Origin: Thermoplasmatota archaeon
GTDB lineage: Archaea; Thermoplasmatota; Thermoplasmata; Thermoplasmatales; GCA-001856825
Assembly (NCBI GenBank): GCA_023379555.1
Contig: JAMCQR010000065.1
Location: 62,001-126,000, forward strand
Direction: 5' to 3'
Length of the DNA stretch: 64,000 nucleotides
Made by a program: the position numbers and the translations under genes. The notes under the pieces are model-generated. The model was not told the origin of the DNA and made no database searches. It saw only the letters and a list, made by a program, of their open reading frames with translations. Shown in pieces: positions 1 to 8,817 of the stretch (position 1 is the stretch's first letter; every line of letters begins with the position of its first letter).

Positions 1-483
1 ATACCTGGCTTCCCGTTGCTCGTGATACTTTCTGCATTCCTTCCTCCAACACTTGAGACAACGATTATTGTACTTGGTATATTGAGCTGGCCGTTCATAT
101 CAAGAGTAATAAGATCACAGACTTTGACTCTGAGGCGACGTCCTTACATCATGGCATCTGAGCTTTCAGGACTCAGCGGTTTGAGAATAATTGTTAGAGA
201 TATAATTCCTAATTTGATACCACTCATTTTTATAAATGCGATATTTCTTGCTATTGGAGGAGTTGTGGCACAGGCGGGACTTGCATTCTTCGGCCTCGGG
301 GACCTTAGATCGGTGAACTGGGGCACGATGCTTTACTGGTTCCAAGCAGAAGATGGAATCGTTTACAACGCATGGTGGTGGCTCATTCCCCCAGGAATAG
401 GGATAATACTTTTGGGAGTTGGAGCAAATTTCCTTTCTAATGCCGTATACGAGATTACGCAACCTGCAAGGGGGTCAAAATAA
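1..483 (+). CDS. Oligopeptide ABC transporter permease, DppC/OppC family (5' end cut by window)
   Basis: C-terminal part of a membrane permease of a peptide-type ABC importer; the frame is open from base 1, so the gene begins before the window. Several hydrophobic segments are visible, and between them a cytoplasmic loop with the EAA-like pattern (ELSGLSG, then a D-IIPNL stretch) that docks onto the ATPases. The C-terminal part with a W-rich loop and PPG is typical of DppC/OppC. Its stop overlaps the start of the next ATPase gene by one base (TAATG), so the genes are translationally coupled. The partner permease should lie just upstream, outside the window. The substrate is inferred to be peptides or muropeptides because of the surrounding wall-degrading genes; the sequence itself shows only the family. 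Confidence 0.9.
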   Translation: MPGFPLLVILSAFLPPTLETTIIVLGILSWPFISRVIRSQTLTLRRRPYIMASELSGLSGLRIIVRDIIPNLIPLIFINAIFLAIGGVVAQAGLAFFGLGDLRSVNWGTMLYWFQAEDGIVYNAWWWLIPPGIGIILLGVGANFLSNAVYEITQPARGSK

Positions 484-1454
484 TGACGGGAAGCACTCTG
501 ATGGAAGTGAATAACGTTAATGTAATCTACGAATTAAAGGAAAGAAATATCAAAGCGGTCAGAAACGTCTCCCTAACGTTGAGGGAAGGGGAAATCATAG
601 GAATTGTAGGAGAATCGGGCTCAGGGAAATCTACCCTTGCTATGACGTTTCTCAACCTCGTAATGAGCCCCGGACGAATTACAAATGGCTCAATCATCTA
701 TTACGGCAACAGAAGTAAAACAGATGTCCTGAAACTTAAGCCGTCCGACTTGAGGAGGTTCAGATGGAAGGAAATATCGATGATATTTCAGGGAGCAATG
801 AATTCCCTGAATCCTGTGATGAGAATTGAGGATCAGATTATGGATGTGATGATAGAGCATGGTTATGATCCATCCGATAGTAATAGAAGGGTAGGGGAAT
901 TGCTCAAGGCAGCAGGCGTTTCCGAAAAGATAAGGAGTTCCTACCAGCACGAGCTGAGCGGGGGTATGAAGCAGAGAGTGAACATTGCGATGGCCCTGGC
1001 TTGTGACCCTAAAATTCTAATTGCAGATGAGGCTACTACGGCCCTGGATGTCCTGATTCAGAGACTCATTTTGTTAAGACTCTTGAAGCTGAAGGAAGAA
1101 AGAGGGATATCGATAGTGTTCATAACACACGATGTCTCTTTGGTCGCAAATATAGCAGACAGGATTTATGTTATGTATGCTGGCAAGATAGTTGAAGGAG
1201 CCACAGTGGATAGCCTCTTTGAAGAGCCTAAACATCCTTACACAAAGGCATTACTCAATTCGATCCCATCGCTAGAAAAGGGGAAGGCAATAAGGGGGAT
1301 TCCCGGAACACCACCGGACCTTTCAAATGATATCAAGTATTGCCCATTCGCAGAGAGGTGTCCAGAAGTCTTCCAGAGGTGCAGGGAAGAGGAGCCGGGA
1401 CTGGTAACGGTGGGGAAAGATCACATCGTTTCTTGTCACCTTTATTCCAAGTGA
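483..1454 (+). CDS. oppD: Oligopeptide ABC transporter ATP-binding protein, OppD/DppD family
   Basis: Cytoplasmic ATPase of a peptide importer, 323 residues, normal for OppD. Walker A is GESGSGKST near residue 44, the Q-loop follows (MIFQGAM), the signature is LSGGMKQR, Walker B is ILIADEAT, and the switch histidine sits in FITHD. The C-terminal third carries the oligopeptide-transporter extension with spaced cysteines (C-PFAERCPEVFQRC, then C near the end), a region that in this family often binds a metal cluster. It overlaps the permease by one base and is followed six bases later by the second ATPase, so OppC-OppD-OppF form one operon. The family is certain; the exact cargo is not. Confidence 0.95.
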   Translation: MTGSTLMEVNNVNVIYELKERNIKAVRNVSLTLREGEIIGIVGESGSGKSTLAMTFLNLVMSPGRITNGSIIYYGNRSKTDVLKLKPSDLRRFRWKEISMIFQGAMNSLNPVMRIEDQIMDVMIEHGYDPSDSNRRVGELLKAAGVSEKIRSSYQHELSGGMKQRVNIAMALACDPKILIADEATTALDVLIQRLILLRLLKLKEERGISIVFITHDVSLVANIADRIYVMYAGKIVEGATVDSLFEEPKHPYTKALLNSIPSLEKGKAIRGIPGTPPDLSNDIKYCPFAERCPEVFQRCREEEPGLVTVGKDHIVSCHLYSK

Positions 1455-1460
1455 TAACAC

Positions 1461-2441
1461 ATGAAAGAGATAATAGAGACACGCAAGATAACAAAAGATT
1501 TCGTGACCAAGAGCGGGGTCATTAAAAGAAGCATCAGACTTACCAGAGCGCTGGATGAGGTTGATATTTCCATTCATGAGGACGAAATTTTTGGACTGAT
1601 AGGTGAGAGCGGGAGTGGAAAGACAACGCTAGGATTGACCCTGCTCAAACTACTTGACGTTAACAGTGGTTCAATAAAATTTATGGATGAAGAAATTTCA
1701 TCTTTTTACGGAAAGAGGATTCATGAGTTCAGGGAAAAAACACAGATGGTGTTTCAGGATCCTTACAGTTCATTAAATCCCATAATTAATACGTACAAAT
1801 CAGTGGTTACCCCTCTCAAGGTGTTCCACAAGGAGATGTCCAAGGAGGAGGTCATAGAACGGGTTCTTGTGACACTTGAGAGGGTCGGTCTTTCTCCTCC
1901 AGAACAGTTCCTTGACAAGTTTCCGGGGCAGTTGAGCGGAGGACAGAAGCAGAGAGTTGGAATAGCGAGAGCAATAATAAACGAACCAAAATTCCTTGTG
2001 GCAGATGAGCCGGTGTCCATGCTGGATGTATCACTCCGCGCGGATATTCTCAATATACTGTTGAACCTAAGAAACGAGCTCCACACCTCAATGCTCTTTA
2101 TTTCTCATGACATAGCGGTCACACAATACGTTTCTGACAGAATTGCCGTATTGCACCTTGGTCAGATTGTCGAACTTGCCGATTCAACGCTTCTCGTCAA
2201 AAATCCAATGCATCCGTACACCAAAACGCTCATTGAATCTGTTCCTGTGCCAGATCCCAAGAGGAGATGGGCGCCAGAAGGCATTACAGTTAAAGACGTA
2301 GAGTACGTCAATGAGGGGAGAAACGAGTGCAGTTTCGCAAATAGATGCCCCTTCGTTATGGAAATCTGCAGAAAGGCTAGACCTGAATTTACTGAAGTTG
2401 AGAGAAATCATTTTGTAGCGTGCTATCTCTATGGTAAATAG
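1461..2441 (+). CDS. oppF: Oligopeptide ABC transporter ATP-binding protein, OppF/DppF family
   Basis: Second ATPase of the importer, 326 residues. It has Walker A GESGSGKTT, Q-loop MVFQDPYSSLNP, signature LSGGQKQR, Walker B FLVADEPVSMLD and switch FISHD. The C-terminal oligopeptide extension again has a cysteine set (C-SFANRCPFVMEIC and a last C before the end). In Bacillus subtilis an ATPase of this type (YkfD) is encoded with a wall-peptide epimerase and an NlpC/P60 endopeptidase, and homologues of both occur later in this window. That makes muropeptide import a reasonable inference, although OppF proteins also serve plain peptides. The last 11 bases overlap the next gene. Confidence 0.95.
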   Translation: MKEIIETRKITKDFVTKSGVIKRSIRLTRALDEVDISIHEDEIFGLIGESGSGKTTLGLTLLKLLDVNSGSIKFMDEEISSFYGKRIHEFREKTQMVFQDPYSSLNPIINTYKSVVTPLKVFHKEMSKEEVIERVLVTLERVGLSPPEQFLDKFPGQLSGGQKQRVGIARAIINEPKFLVADEPVSMLDVSLRADILNILLNLRNELHTSMLFISHDIAVTQYVSDRIAVLHLGQIVELADSTLLVKNPMHPYTKTLIESVPVPDPKRRWAPEGITVKDVEYVNEGRNECSFANRCPFVMEICRKARPEFTEVERNHFVACYLYGK

Positions 2442-3324
2442 AAAAATGAGTGAAAATTCAGATATAGTGAAGATGTGGAATTCATATTTTGTCTTAGATC
2501 CTATCAATACAGCACAACTCAGAAGAAAATGGTTACTCAACCCCTATCTTGAGCGAATCAGACCATACATCCGTGAAGGGGCATATTCTCTCCTCGTTGC
2601 AAGGAAGCGGCCTTTTCATCATGAACCGATAAACTATGGTCGTTCATGGATTATGTCGGCAGGATTCAGTTCCCTTAAAGCACTGGAGTTGTTGATACAG
2701 GAGCAGATTTCCATTTCTGAGAAGGGAGGATTCAAAGAGGTCCTATATTCCAATGTCACCCCTGAATATTTCTACCCTGGTATTGATAGCAAGCATTATC
2801 CGGAGATATTCGATATTCTGACTGACAACGGCTTTGTCATTGCAGAAGAAGCAATCAGCATGGAGATTGATCTTGGGAATAGGAAATATGCGGGAGTTCA
2901 CGATTATGAATCGTCCATCAGTGATCTATCAAAGAAAGAATTCTCCAAATTTTTGTCGTTTCTTGCTCGCAACTATGACGGAGATATCTATCAAAGGGCA
3001 TACGATGTGATAAGGAAAGGAGATCCTTACCAGATTACGGTAGCAAAAGTGGATGACGAGTTTGCAGGTTACGCGATGTTTTCTACGGGCGAAGGAAGCT
3101 TCTGGTATTCTCCAGGAGGAAGGTTTGGGCCATTCGAGGTTCTGGAAAAGTTCAGGTCGAAAGGGATAGGTTCTAAGTTGCTGTCAAGAACACTTGACAA
3201 GATGAAGGAATATGGACTGAGACACGCATTTTTTATGTGGGGAAACGAAAAAGCTGCACATCTTTATTCACGATTTGGGTTCAAAGAGACAAGAAGATTC
3301 GAAATAATGAAACTCCTACTCTGA
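2431..3324 (+). CDS. GNAT-family N-acetyltransferase
   Basis: A 297-residue protein whose C-terminal third is a GNAT acetyltransferase domain: the acetyl-CoA loop reads RSKGIGS near residue 248, followed by the helix with LLSRTLDKM and the late segment AAHLYSRFGF typical of the fold. The N-terminal half is a second, more divergent region with no clear motif, so it may be a tandem GNAT protein of the mycothiol-synthase shape. The start overlaps oppF by 11 bases; an alternative ATG lies at 2446. It is the last gene of the opp operon, so its acceptor may be an imported peptide or amino sugar, but that is inference from position. It meets the S13-type gene tail to tail with a 9-base overlap. Confidence 0.85.
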   Translation: MVNRKMSENSDIVKMWNSYFVLDPINTAQLRRKWLLNPYLERIRPYIREGAYSLLVARKRPFHHEPINYGRSWIMSAGFSSLKALELLIQEQISISEKGGFKEVLYSNVTPEYFYPGIDSKHYPEIFDILTDNGFVIAEEAISMEIDLGNRKYAGVHDYESSISDLSKKEFSKFLSFLARNYDGDIYQRAYDVIRKGDPYQITVAKVDDEFAGYAMFSTGEGSFWYSPGGRFGPFEVLEKFRSKGIGSKLLSRTLDKMKEYGLRHAFFMWGNEKAAHLYSRFGFKETRRFEIMKLLL

Positions 3325-4356
3325 TACCTTTTCATATCGATGGATTGCGTCGACAAGGATTTCATCCACAACATTTCTTATTTCTTCCTCGTTATTGTTA
3401 GAATCGTTCACAATTATGCTGAATGATAATTTGAACCTCTCAATGTAACCAGTCAGGGAGGAAACACCTGCTAGCGAACCGGTCTTGGCCATGATATCCA
3501 GATCCCTCATCTCCAATAGCCTATTCCTAAGGGTACCCTTACCGGGAGATGGAAGATGCCTGAGGAAGATTTCACCCTCTTTAGATGAGATATAGACAAG
3601 ACGTGCAAGAAATGATGTCGTCAGCCTGTTCAGCCTCGAAAGACCTGAGCCATCGACTATTACCAAACCTGGCTGCAGAAGTTTGAGCTTCGAAAGCAAT
3701 GATACAACAACATCAGTTGCTTCCTGCCACGAGCCGTTCCTTCTCTTGTCAATTCTCCCAAGGAACTTGAACAGAGAATCGGCAGAAAAGTTACAGCTGA
3801 TCGACTCCATATGATCTAGTATTTCATAAAGGGTTTCTTCGTGGGCAATTGTGGCCGTTAAATCGTGATTCATGCCAACCTTGATTTGTGGCAGATCTTC
3901 CAGTCCGATCGAGCTCCACAGACTTCTGGTGAAATGATAGTAAGGATCGATTACGGGGATATTCTCACCTCCGTGGGGATCAAACCTTTCGCGGCCTTTT
4001 GCGTCATCATGAACAGAGGTACAGTTTTCATCGATAGAAATAGATGATATCTTAGACTGGTAGCACTTTGAATTGTCTTCTTCGCTCCATCCGGGTCCGT
4101 AGAACGTGTTATCGAACGCGTTCCTGTAGAAAACATTCGAGATATTCTCTAGTGGAAGATCCTCAGCGAATTCTTCCATGTTTTCGTTCCTTAATAGTGG
4201 AGAAATTGTTCCAGCGACCACTAGTGTATGATTGAGGGTACCAAACTCTGTTTTAAATATGAAATCGTTCCCCAGTAGGCGATAAGCCGAAAAACCTGTT
4301 ACTACCTTCATATTTGATGCCGGTATCAATGGAATGTTAGGATCTTTAGAAAACAA
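3316..4356 (-). CDS. D-alanyl-D-alanine carboxypeptidase-like protein, peptidase S13 (PBP4/DacB family), 5' end probably frameshifted
   Basis: Serine acyl-enzyme family that removes or cleaves at D-Ala in peptidoglycan peptides. The three family motifs are present: SxxK as PASNMK (S14, K17 from the TTG start), DGSGLSRLN for the SxN box near residue 232, and KTGS near residue 291. No signal peptide is seen, so it probably acts in the cytoplasm on imported muropeptides. The first canonical start in frame is TTG at 4356, yet homology-like coding sequence (ISYTFINKKGR) continues 18 codons upstream to a stop at 4413. A GTG at 4409 behind a TATA-like box (4437-4443) would give a good start if one A were added to the A run at 4392-4395. 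The product is unexpected in an organism without murein. Confidence 0.85.
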   Translation of the reverse strand: MFSKDPNIPLIPASNMKVVTGFSAYRLLGNDFIFKTEFGTLNHTLVVAGTISPLLRNENMEEFAEDLPLENISNVFYRNAFDNTFYGPGWSEEDNSKCYQSKISSISIDENCTSVHDDAKGRERFDPHGGENIPVIDPYYHFTRSLWSSIGLEDLPQIKVGMNHDLTATIAHEETLYEILDHMESISCNFSADSLFKFLGRIDKRRNGSWQEATDVVVSLLSKLKLLQPGLVIVDGSGLSRLNRLTTSFLARLVYISSKEGEIFLRHLPSPGKGTLRNRLLEMRDLDIMAKTGSLAGVSSLTGYIERFKLSFSIIVNDSNNNEEEIRNVVDEILVDAIHRYEKVSE

Positions 4357-4436
4357 GATTCTTCCCTTTTTGTTTATGAACGTATAGGAAATTTTCTGGT
4401 TCGTATCACTTTATCTCTGGAGGGTTTAATACTTTT

Positions 4437-4443
4437 CTATAAA
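4437..4443 (-). promoter_or_regulatory. TATA-like box for the S13-type gene
   Basis: On the minus strand this reads TTTATAG, centred about 31 bases before the GTG at 4409. The spacing fits a short-leader or leaderless archaeal transcript and supports 4409 as the original start. Confidence 0.4.
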
Positions 4444-4569
4444 GCTGGAATGCTGGACTAGATCGAAACACGATAACCGGAAAATCGCTGATTTTTAATA
4501 TACGATGTTGTTGAGATAATAATAAAAGACCGATGAAATTATGAAAGGGTTTACGGAGTTCGATTAACG

Positions 4570-5130
4570 GTGGATGAAGTTATCATTGTGCTGGGGAGCA
4601 GATTAAGTTCCCAAGAAATACATCCACAACTGAAGGGAAGATTGGACGTTGCACTAGGTTTTGGTTCCACCCTGAAGAGCCCCCATTATATTGTGTCAGG
4701 AGGGAAAACGAATCAAAATGTACCCAAGACAGAAGCAAAGGCAATGTCGGAATATCTCATCTCCAATGGGGTAAACAGAAAACAAATCTTTTTGGAGGAG
4801 AGATCTATGGATACCATAGGTAATGCATATTTCTCCCGACTTTTGTTAAAGAAGCTGGGGGATCCATCAAACATTTTCGTGATCACATCCTGTTATCATA
4901 TGAACAGGTCGAAATTCATTTTTGATTACTGTTTTGGGAATGGATTCCGTCTAAATTATGAGCATTGTTTCAAGTACCAAGTGGAGGATGATGAAGAAGA
5001 GTCACTAAAGAAGGCATATGATTTCTTCAAGGGAATTGTGCCTGGGGATTATGTTGAAATAGGTTTCAGACTCATATCGACCCACCCATTATACCGGAAT
5101 TTGAAACTATATCCTGGAGCGAACTCATAA
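4570..5130 (+). CDS. DUF218 (SanA/ElyC/YdcF-like) protein
   Basis: A 186-residue protein with the DUF218 pattern: an opening hydrophobic strand DEVIIVLGS, then YIVSGGKT near residue 40, E-AKAMSEYL, an acidic stretch LEERS-DTIGNA, and FVITSCYHMNRS. The catalytic role of DUF218 proteins is not settled; bacterial members (SanA, ElyC) affect the cell envelope. There is no membrane anchor here, unlike ElyC. The start is GTG at 4570. The gene faces away from the S13-type gene and its function in this cluster is unknown; envelope or sugar metabolism is only suggested by context. Confidence 0.85.
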   Translation: MDEVIIVLGSRLSSQEIHPQLKGRLDVALGFGSTLKSPHYIVSGGKTNQNVPKTEAKAMSEYLISNGVNRKQIFLEERSMDTIGNAYFSRLLLKKLGDPSNIFVITSCYHMNRSKFIFDYCFGNGFRLNYEHCFKYQVEDDEEESLKKAYDFFKGIVPGDYVEIGFRLISTHPLYRNLKLYPGANS

Positions 5131-5681
5131 TTACAGCTAGGACCGATTTATCTGGCATCATTACCTCAGGAAACATTGGAATTCTTTGGCACCGATACGG
5201 AGTAGATATGTCAACGAACTATGCGTCGTTTAGAGAGTATCTCAAAGGTATTTTCCACCAGCTGCCATTTGATATTTACCAATAACTACAGCTAATTACA
5301 TTAGCTTACCTGGTGATTCAATCTTCTCGGAAGAGTTCGAAGATGTTCCTTTCTGTCCTCCAGCAAGATGGGAAAGTCACAATGAACCCTAGATAATAAG
5401 TGTCCTTTAGAGATTTTTCGGTCTTGCACTTTCATTTTTATGATCCCTGTTATCAGAATAATGCTTTCCGCTCCAAAAACTAGGCAGCTTGGAATCAAAT
5501 GATAGCTACTATCTTCCCACACGAATTTCTATATGGTCATGCACTATTGAATTATTTTCAGGGCGCAGTGATGAGGTCTCAGATGGATTCCCTGGAATGA
5601 TGGATTGTTCATAACCTATGGCTCTTCAGTCAAGAGCTTACACAATGAATTTAATGTCAAGAAAAAAGCAAAAAGGTTATT
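5131..5681. other. Gene-poor stretch with an unexplained coding-like fragment
   Basis: No complete gene is recognised. From about 5127 to 5284 a plus-strand frame without a proper start reads like the end of a protein (it contains SGNIGILWHRYG and FREYLKGIFHQL) and ends in TAA. It may be the tail of a decayed gene; I do not recognise the family. The rest is AT-rich with no motif I can defend. Confidence 0.35.
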
Positions 5682-5696
5682 TTGTCCTCTCAAATT

Positions 5697-6830
5697 ATGC
5701 CCTTTATGGAGATAAGTAAAATAGAAATATTTACTGGAACCGTTCATTTCCTTGCACCCTTTAAAATTTCACTGGGTACATCGGAATTCAGTGAGGATGT
5801 CATCGTGAAAATTTATGCGGATGATGGAATTTTTGGATTGGGCGAAGCTGCACCTGCAGCAAGAATCACAGGAGAGTCTCAGGAGACGATCCTAGGGGCA
5901 TCTGTAAGCATCGCCCAAAATCTAATTGGCAATGATACTGACAGCATGAACGCCCTCCTTGACACAATTCAATCAACAATCCTGAGGAACAGCGCAGCTA
6001 AGGCAGCATTTGATACAGCTCTTTATGATTTAGTTTCAAAGATGGCGGGGAAGCCACTGTATAGATACCTGGGAGGATACAGAGAAAGGGTACAATCAGA
6101 CGTTACCATCGGGATCATGCCCTCCGCGGAAGCTGTGACGAAAGCACAAAGACTTCTCAACATGGGTGTTGGGATAGTGAAGATGAAGGTAGGAGACAAA
6201 ATAGATGATGACCTGGAAAGAGTGAAGAAAGTGCGTGAAACTGTGGGTCAAAAAACAAAGATATTTATCGATGCAAATCAGGCTTGGGAGCCCAAGTATG
6301 CAATATCCGCCATTAGGAAATTTGAAAAGTACGATATAGACCTTGTGGAACAGCCAGTCAAAGCCAGCGATGTGGATGGTCTGTCGTTCGTGAGAAAGAA
6401 CGTCGATGTTCCAGTCATGGCAGATGAGGCAGTGCATACTCCAGAGGATGCCATTCGTATTGTGAAATCTGATGCCGCTGATATGATTAATATAAAATTG
6501 ATGAAGGCAGGTGGAATATATAACGCAACGAAGATAGCCGCCATAAGCGAGGCAGCAGGGCTAAAAAATATGGTTGGTTGCATGATGGAAGGAGCCGTCG
6601 GAATTGCGGCTGGCATTCACTTTGCACTTTCGTCAAAAAACGTGACCTTTGTCGATCTTGATTCAGATATTGATATGAAGAATACACTTACGGGCAGGCG
6701 GATGCTTCCGTTTGTCGAAGGCTTCAGGGAGCCTCTGGATGGTGCGGGCATAGGAATTGACGATGTGGACAGTAACGAAGTAAAACTCTTCAGGACAATC
6801 AAAAGGAGGTCCTCCAGCCGCTCCTTCTGA
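5697..6830 (+). CDS. L-Ala-D/L-Glu epimerase (enolase superfamily, muconate-lactonising subgroup)
   Basis: Dipeptide epimerase of the type that converts L-Ala-D-Glu from murein peptides to L-Ala-L-Glu (E. coli YcjG, B. subtilis YkfB). Counting from a possible TTG at 5682, the catalytic set is complete: K167 and K169 in VKMKVG, metal ligands D197 (IDANQ), E223 (VEQPV) and D248 (MADEA), and the opposite-face lysine K272 (INIKLMK). The N-terminal capping domain has GLGEAAP. I prefer ATG 5697 (or 5706) because the conserved strand begins there; TTG 5682 adds five residues without family support. About 377 residues, normal for the family. The K-x-K plus lysine pair fits 1,1-proton transfer; dipeptide specificity is inferred from family and neighbours. 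Confidence 0.9.
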   Translation: MPFMEISKIEIFTGTVHFLAPFKISLGTSEFSEDVIVKIYADDGIFGLGEAAPAARITGESQETILGASVSIAQNLIGNDTDSMNALLDTIQSTILRNSAAKAAFDTALYDLVSKMAGKPLYRYLGGYRERVQSDVTIGIMPSAEAVTKAQRLLNMGVGIVKMKVGDKIDDDLERVKKVRETVGQKTKIFIDANQAWEPKYAISAIRKFEKYDIDLVEQPVKASDVDGLSFVRKNVDVPVMADEAVHTPEDAIRIVKSDAADMINIKLMKAGGIYNATKIAAISEAAGLKNMVGCMMEGAVGIAAGIHFALSSKNVTFVDLDSDIDMKNTLTGRRMLPFVEGFREPLDGAGIGIDDVDSNEVKLFRTIKRRSSSRSF

Positions 6831-7283
6831 CTGCATTTCCCACAATATACTGGTGAGAATCGGGTCAGAAATGTTAAGCGATATCCTAACGTTTCCGTAG
6901 ATTATTGACATGAGCAAATGAAGCTTCATTTACTTGTTTGTTAATTAGTAATCTCGATCATTTTGAACCGAGATAGAACCGCGGAGACAAATATATAAGA
7001 TGTGGGGCACTATTCCTCGTGTCTCACTTCTTCCTTCTCTTCTCCCTTTGATGTCGTGATTATTACGTATACCCTCTTACCCAGATACTCCAGAGTAAAT
7101 CCATTTTTGCTGATGTCCCCTGCTTGGTGACAGTTATTTACATAATATCCCCTATCTCGTCGTGCCTGAGAGCCAAAGAGTTGTTCGAGACGTATATCTT
7201 CCTGCCCAACTGTTGATAATAGGAATGATGTGTTTATAGTGTCTATAGACTAGCTTGTATCCTTCCATGTTAAGGACTGGTGA
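6831..7283. other. Gene-poor stretch before a transposase relic
   Basis: No gene is recognised. A TATA-like stretch (AAATATATAAG near 6989-6999) is followed only by short frames full of stops. The right half probably belongs to the decayed element whose tail begins at 7284. Confidence 0.4.
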
Positions 7284-7750
7284 ATGCCATATGTTTTTGA
7301 TGAGGACATAAAGCTCAAACTTGAGGGAATCTGTAGGATTATTGGAGAGAAATACAAGCTTGAGTATTTGTGAAGAAGAGGGATGCATACGACAGGGCGG
7401 CGGAAATCCTCAGATCAACAGGTATAACTCTCGATTCCCTGAGGCTGGACAGGAACCACTCCACCCCATCTTATGTGGATGCGCCTAAGGGGGCGAAGAC
7501 GTTCTTGATACCCAGGAAGAACGGGATGCTCAACGGTTCCTTTGAATGGAAATCCATGATGAATGATTTCCGTCTGAATACTGAACCCTACCTTGGGCAG
7601 TATCATCAGAGGAGCAATTCGGAATCTGGATTCTCTGCCGACAATAAGGTGCTCGGACAGAATGTAGCTCACAGGGGGGATGACAGGGATGACAGCGCAA
7701 TATTCTGCACAGGCTTATGGCACGACTTATTCAATATTGGTCGATCATAG
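7284..7750 (+). pseudogene. Transposase C-terminal fragment (DDE type), frameshifted
   Basis: Two overlapping plus-strand frames read as one protein tail: 7284-7373 (ending in KYKLEYL) and 7370-7750 (beginning KKRDAYDRAAEIL). The joined product carries the pattern of insertion-sequence transposase ends: FLIPRKNG, then YHQRSNSESGFSADNK, then FCTGLWHDLFN. The N-terminal half and the inverted repeats are not found, and a frame change lies at about 7368-7372, so the copy is dead. I cannot name the IS family with confidence. It marks past mobile-element activity in the middle of the accessory region. Confidence 0.7.
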
Positions 7751-7766
7751 AATTTTGTCCCACATC

Positions 7767-7777
7767 TTATATATAAA
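7767..7777 (+). promoter_or_regulatory. TATA box, strong match
   Basis: TTATATATAAA centred about 26 bases before the ATG at 7798, with a purine-rich GGAAGAG after it. The spacing predicts a leaderless transcript for the amidotransferase-like gene. Confidence 0.65.
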
Positions 7778-7797
7778 GGAAGAGAATCTTAACAGAT

Positions 7798-8532
7798 ATG
7801 TGCAGGATGTTCATGCTAAAGGGCTCTTTCAGTAGCGATTTCGAGGGTATTTTTACCTCTCTTCAGGAAGTCGCCAGAGTTGACCCCCTTCTGGAAAATA
7901 AAGGTCCATCTGATGGGAGCCACAGTGATGGGTGGGGTTATCTGAACATAACCGATAGCAAAATAGAGTATGTGAAATTTGGAACTCCCATTTTCCACCA
8001 TGAGAAGCTGGATACAGGTGATGGAGTTATTATGTGCCATGCACGGAATGCAGCGCCTAATGAACCACTAGGAGTTAACTTTGCCCACCCTCACTATTCC
8101 TCAAATGATAGGTTTGACTTCTTCCTTTCCCACAATGGGTGGTTTAATAAAGAAGGGATATCCAGTATACTTAAAAGGAATGATTCTGCCTACCATACAG
8201 ACTCTGAGATGTTTCTCTATCTCGTTTCTTCTCTTGAAGGCGAACCCGAAAGTAGGATCAGTGAAGCAATTGAACTGGTCAAAGAGAGAGGGCTGATCAG
8301 GAGCAGCGCTAATCTCTTGTTCACTGTGATAGATAGGAAGAGCCAGGATTATGAGGCATTCTATTACTCGGATGCTGCCGCTAAATCAAACTATGGCACA
8401 TACCAGAAATTATTCCTGGTAAGGAATGAAAGATGGTCTGGAGTTTTTTCTTCAAGCATAGTTAAGGCAAACTCATTTCATTTCACAGAAAATGCGGAGG
8501 AAGTGGAGAGAGGCAAGCTATTCATGTTGTAG
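7798..8532 (+). CDS. Class II glutamine amidotransferase-like Ntn hydrolase (YafJ/GATase_4 type)
   Basis: A 244-residue stand-alone class II amidotransferase domain. After removal of Met1 the protein starts with Cys2 (MCRMF), the N-terminal nucleophile of the Ntn fold. Other family features are SDGWGYL near residue 42, HARNAAPNEPL near residue 82, the oxyanion segment LSHNGWF and HTDSEMFLY. There is no synthetase or transferase domain attached, as in YafJ-like proteins whose substrate is uncertain. A strong TATA box sits 26 bases upstream. Candidate tasks are hydrolysis of a gamma-glutamyl or other amide; the neighbouring wall-degrading genes make an amide of a wall peptide possible, but this is not shown by sequence. 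Confidence 0.85.
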   Translation: MCRMFMLKGSFSSDFEGIFTSLQEVARVDPLLENKGPSDGSHSDGWGYLNITDSKIEYVKFGTPIFHHEKLDTGDGVIMCHARNAAPNEPLGVNFAHPHYSSNDRFDFFLSHNGWFNKEGISSILKRNDSAYHTDSEMFLYLVSSLEGEPESRISEAIELVKERGLIRSSANLLFTVIDRKSQDYEAFYYSDAAAKSNYGTYQKLFLVRNERWSGVFSSSIVKANSFHFTENAEEVERGKLFML

Positions 8533-8817
8533 TCATTCAACATCTCAATTCAACTTTTTCTTGCAGTTTTGATAGGGTAAACAACTTGTTCTCAAAATGA
8601 GAGATTTAGAAAGCTTTCGCAAAGAAATTAAGGGATTTGACTTGTAATCCCACTTTGCACAATTCACCATAAAATTATGCCTTTATTCCTCATTTTGCAT
8701 GTTATTTCCTTTAAGTAGGGCTGATCTAATGTGTCTCCCTTTTACAAATTAGTTAATCTTTGGAACAAACTCACAGCGCGAATGAAAACATTAAGCATTG
8801 CCTCCTGATAATCTTCC

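Noticed and set aside
5301..5522. 73-codon minus-strand frame in the gap before the epimerase
   Set aside because: No domain, poor start context and odd composition; probably chance.
7152..7388. 78-codon minus-strand frame over the transposase relic
   Set aside because: Opposite the better-supported transposase fragment; no family pattern.
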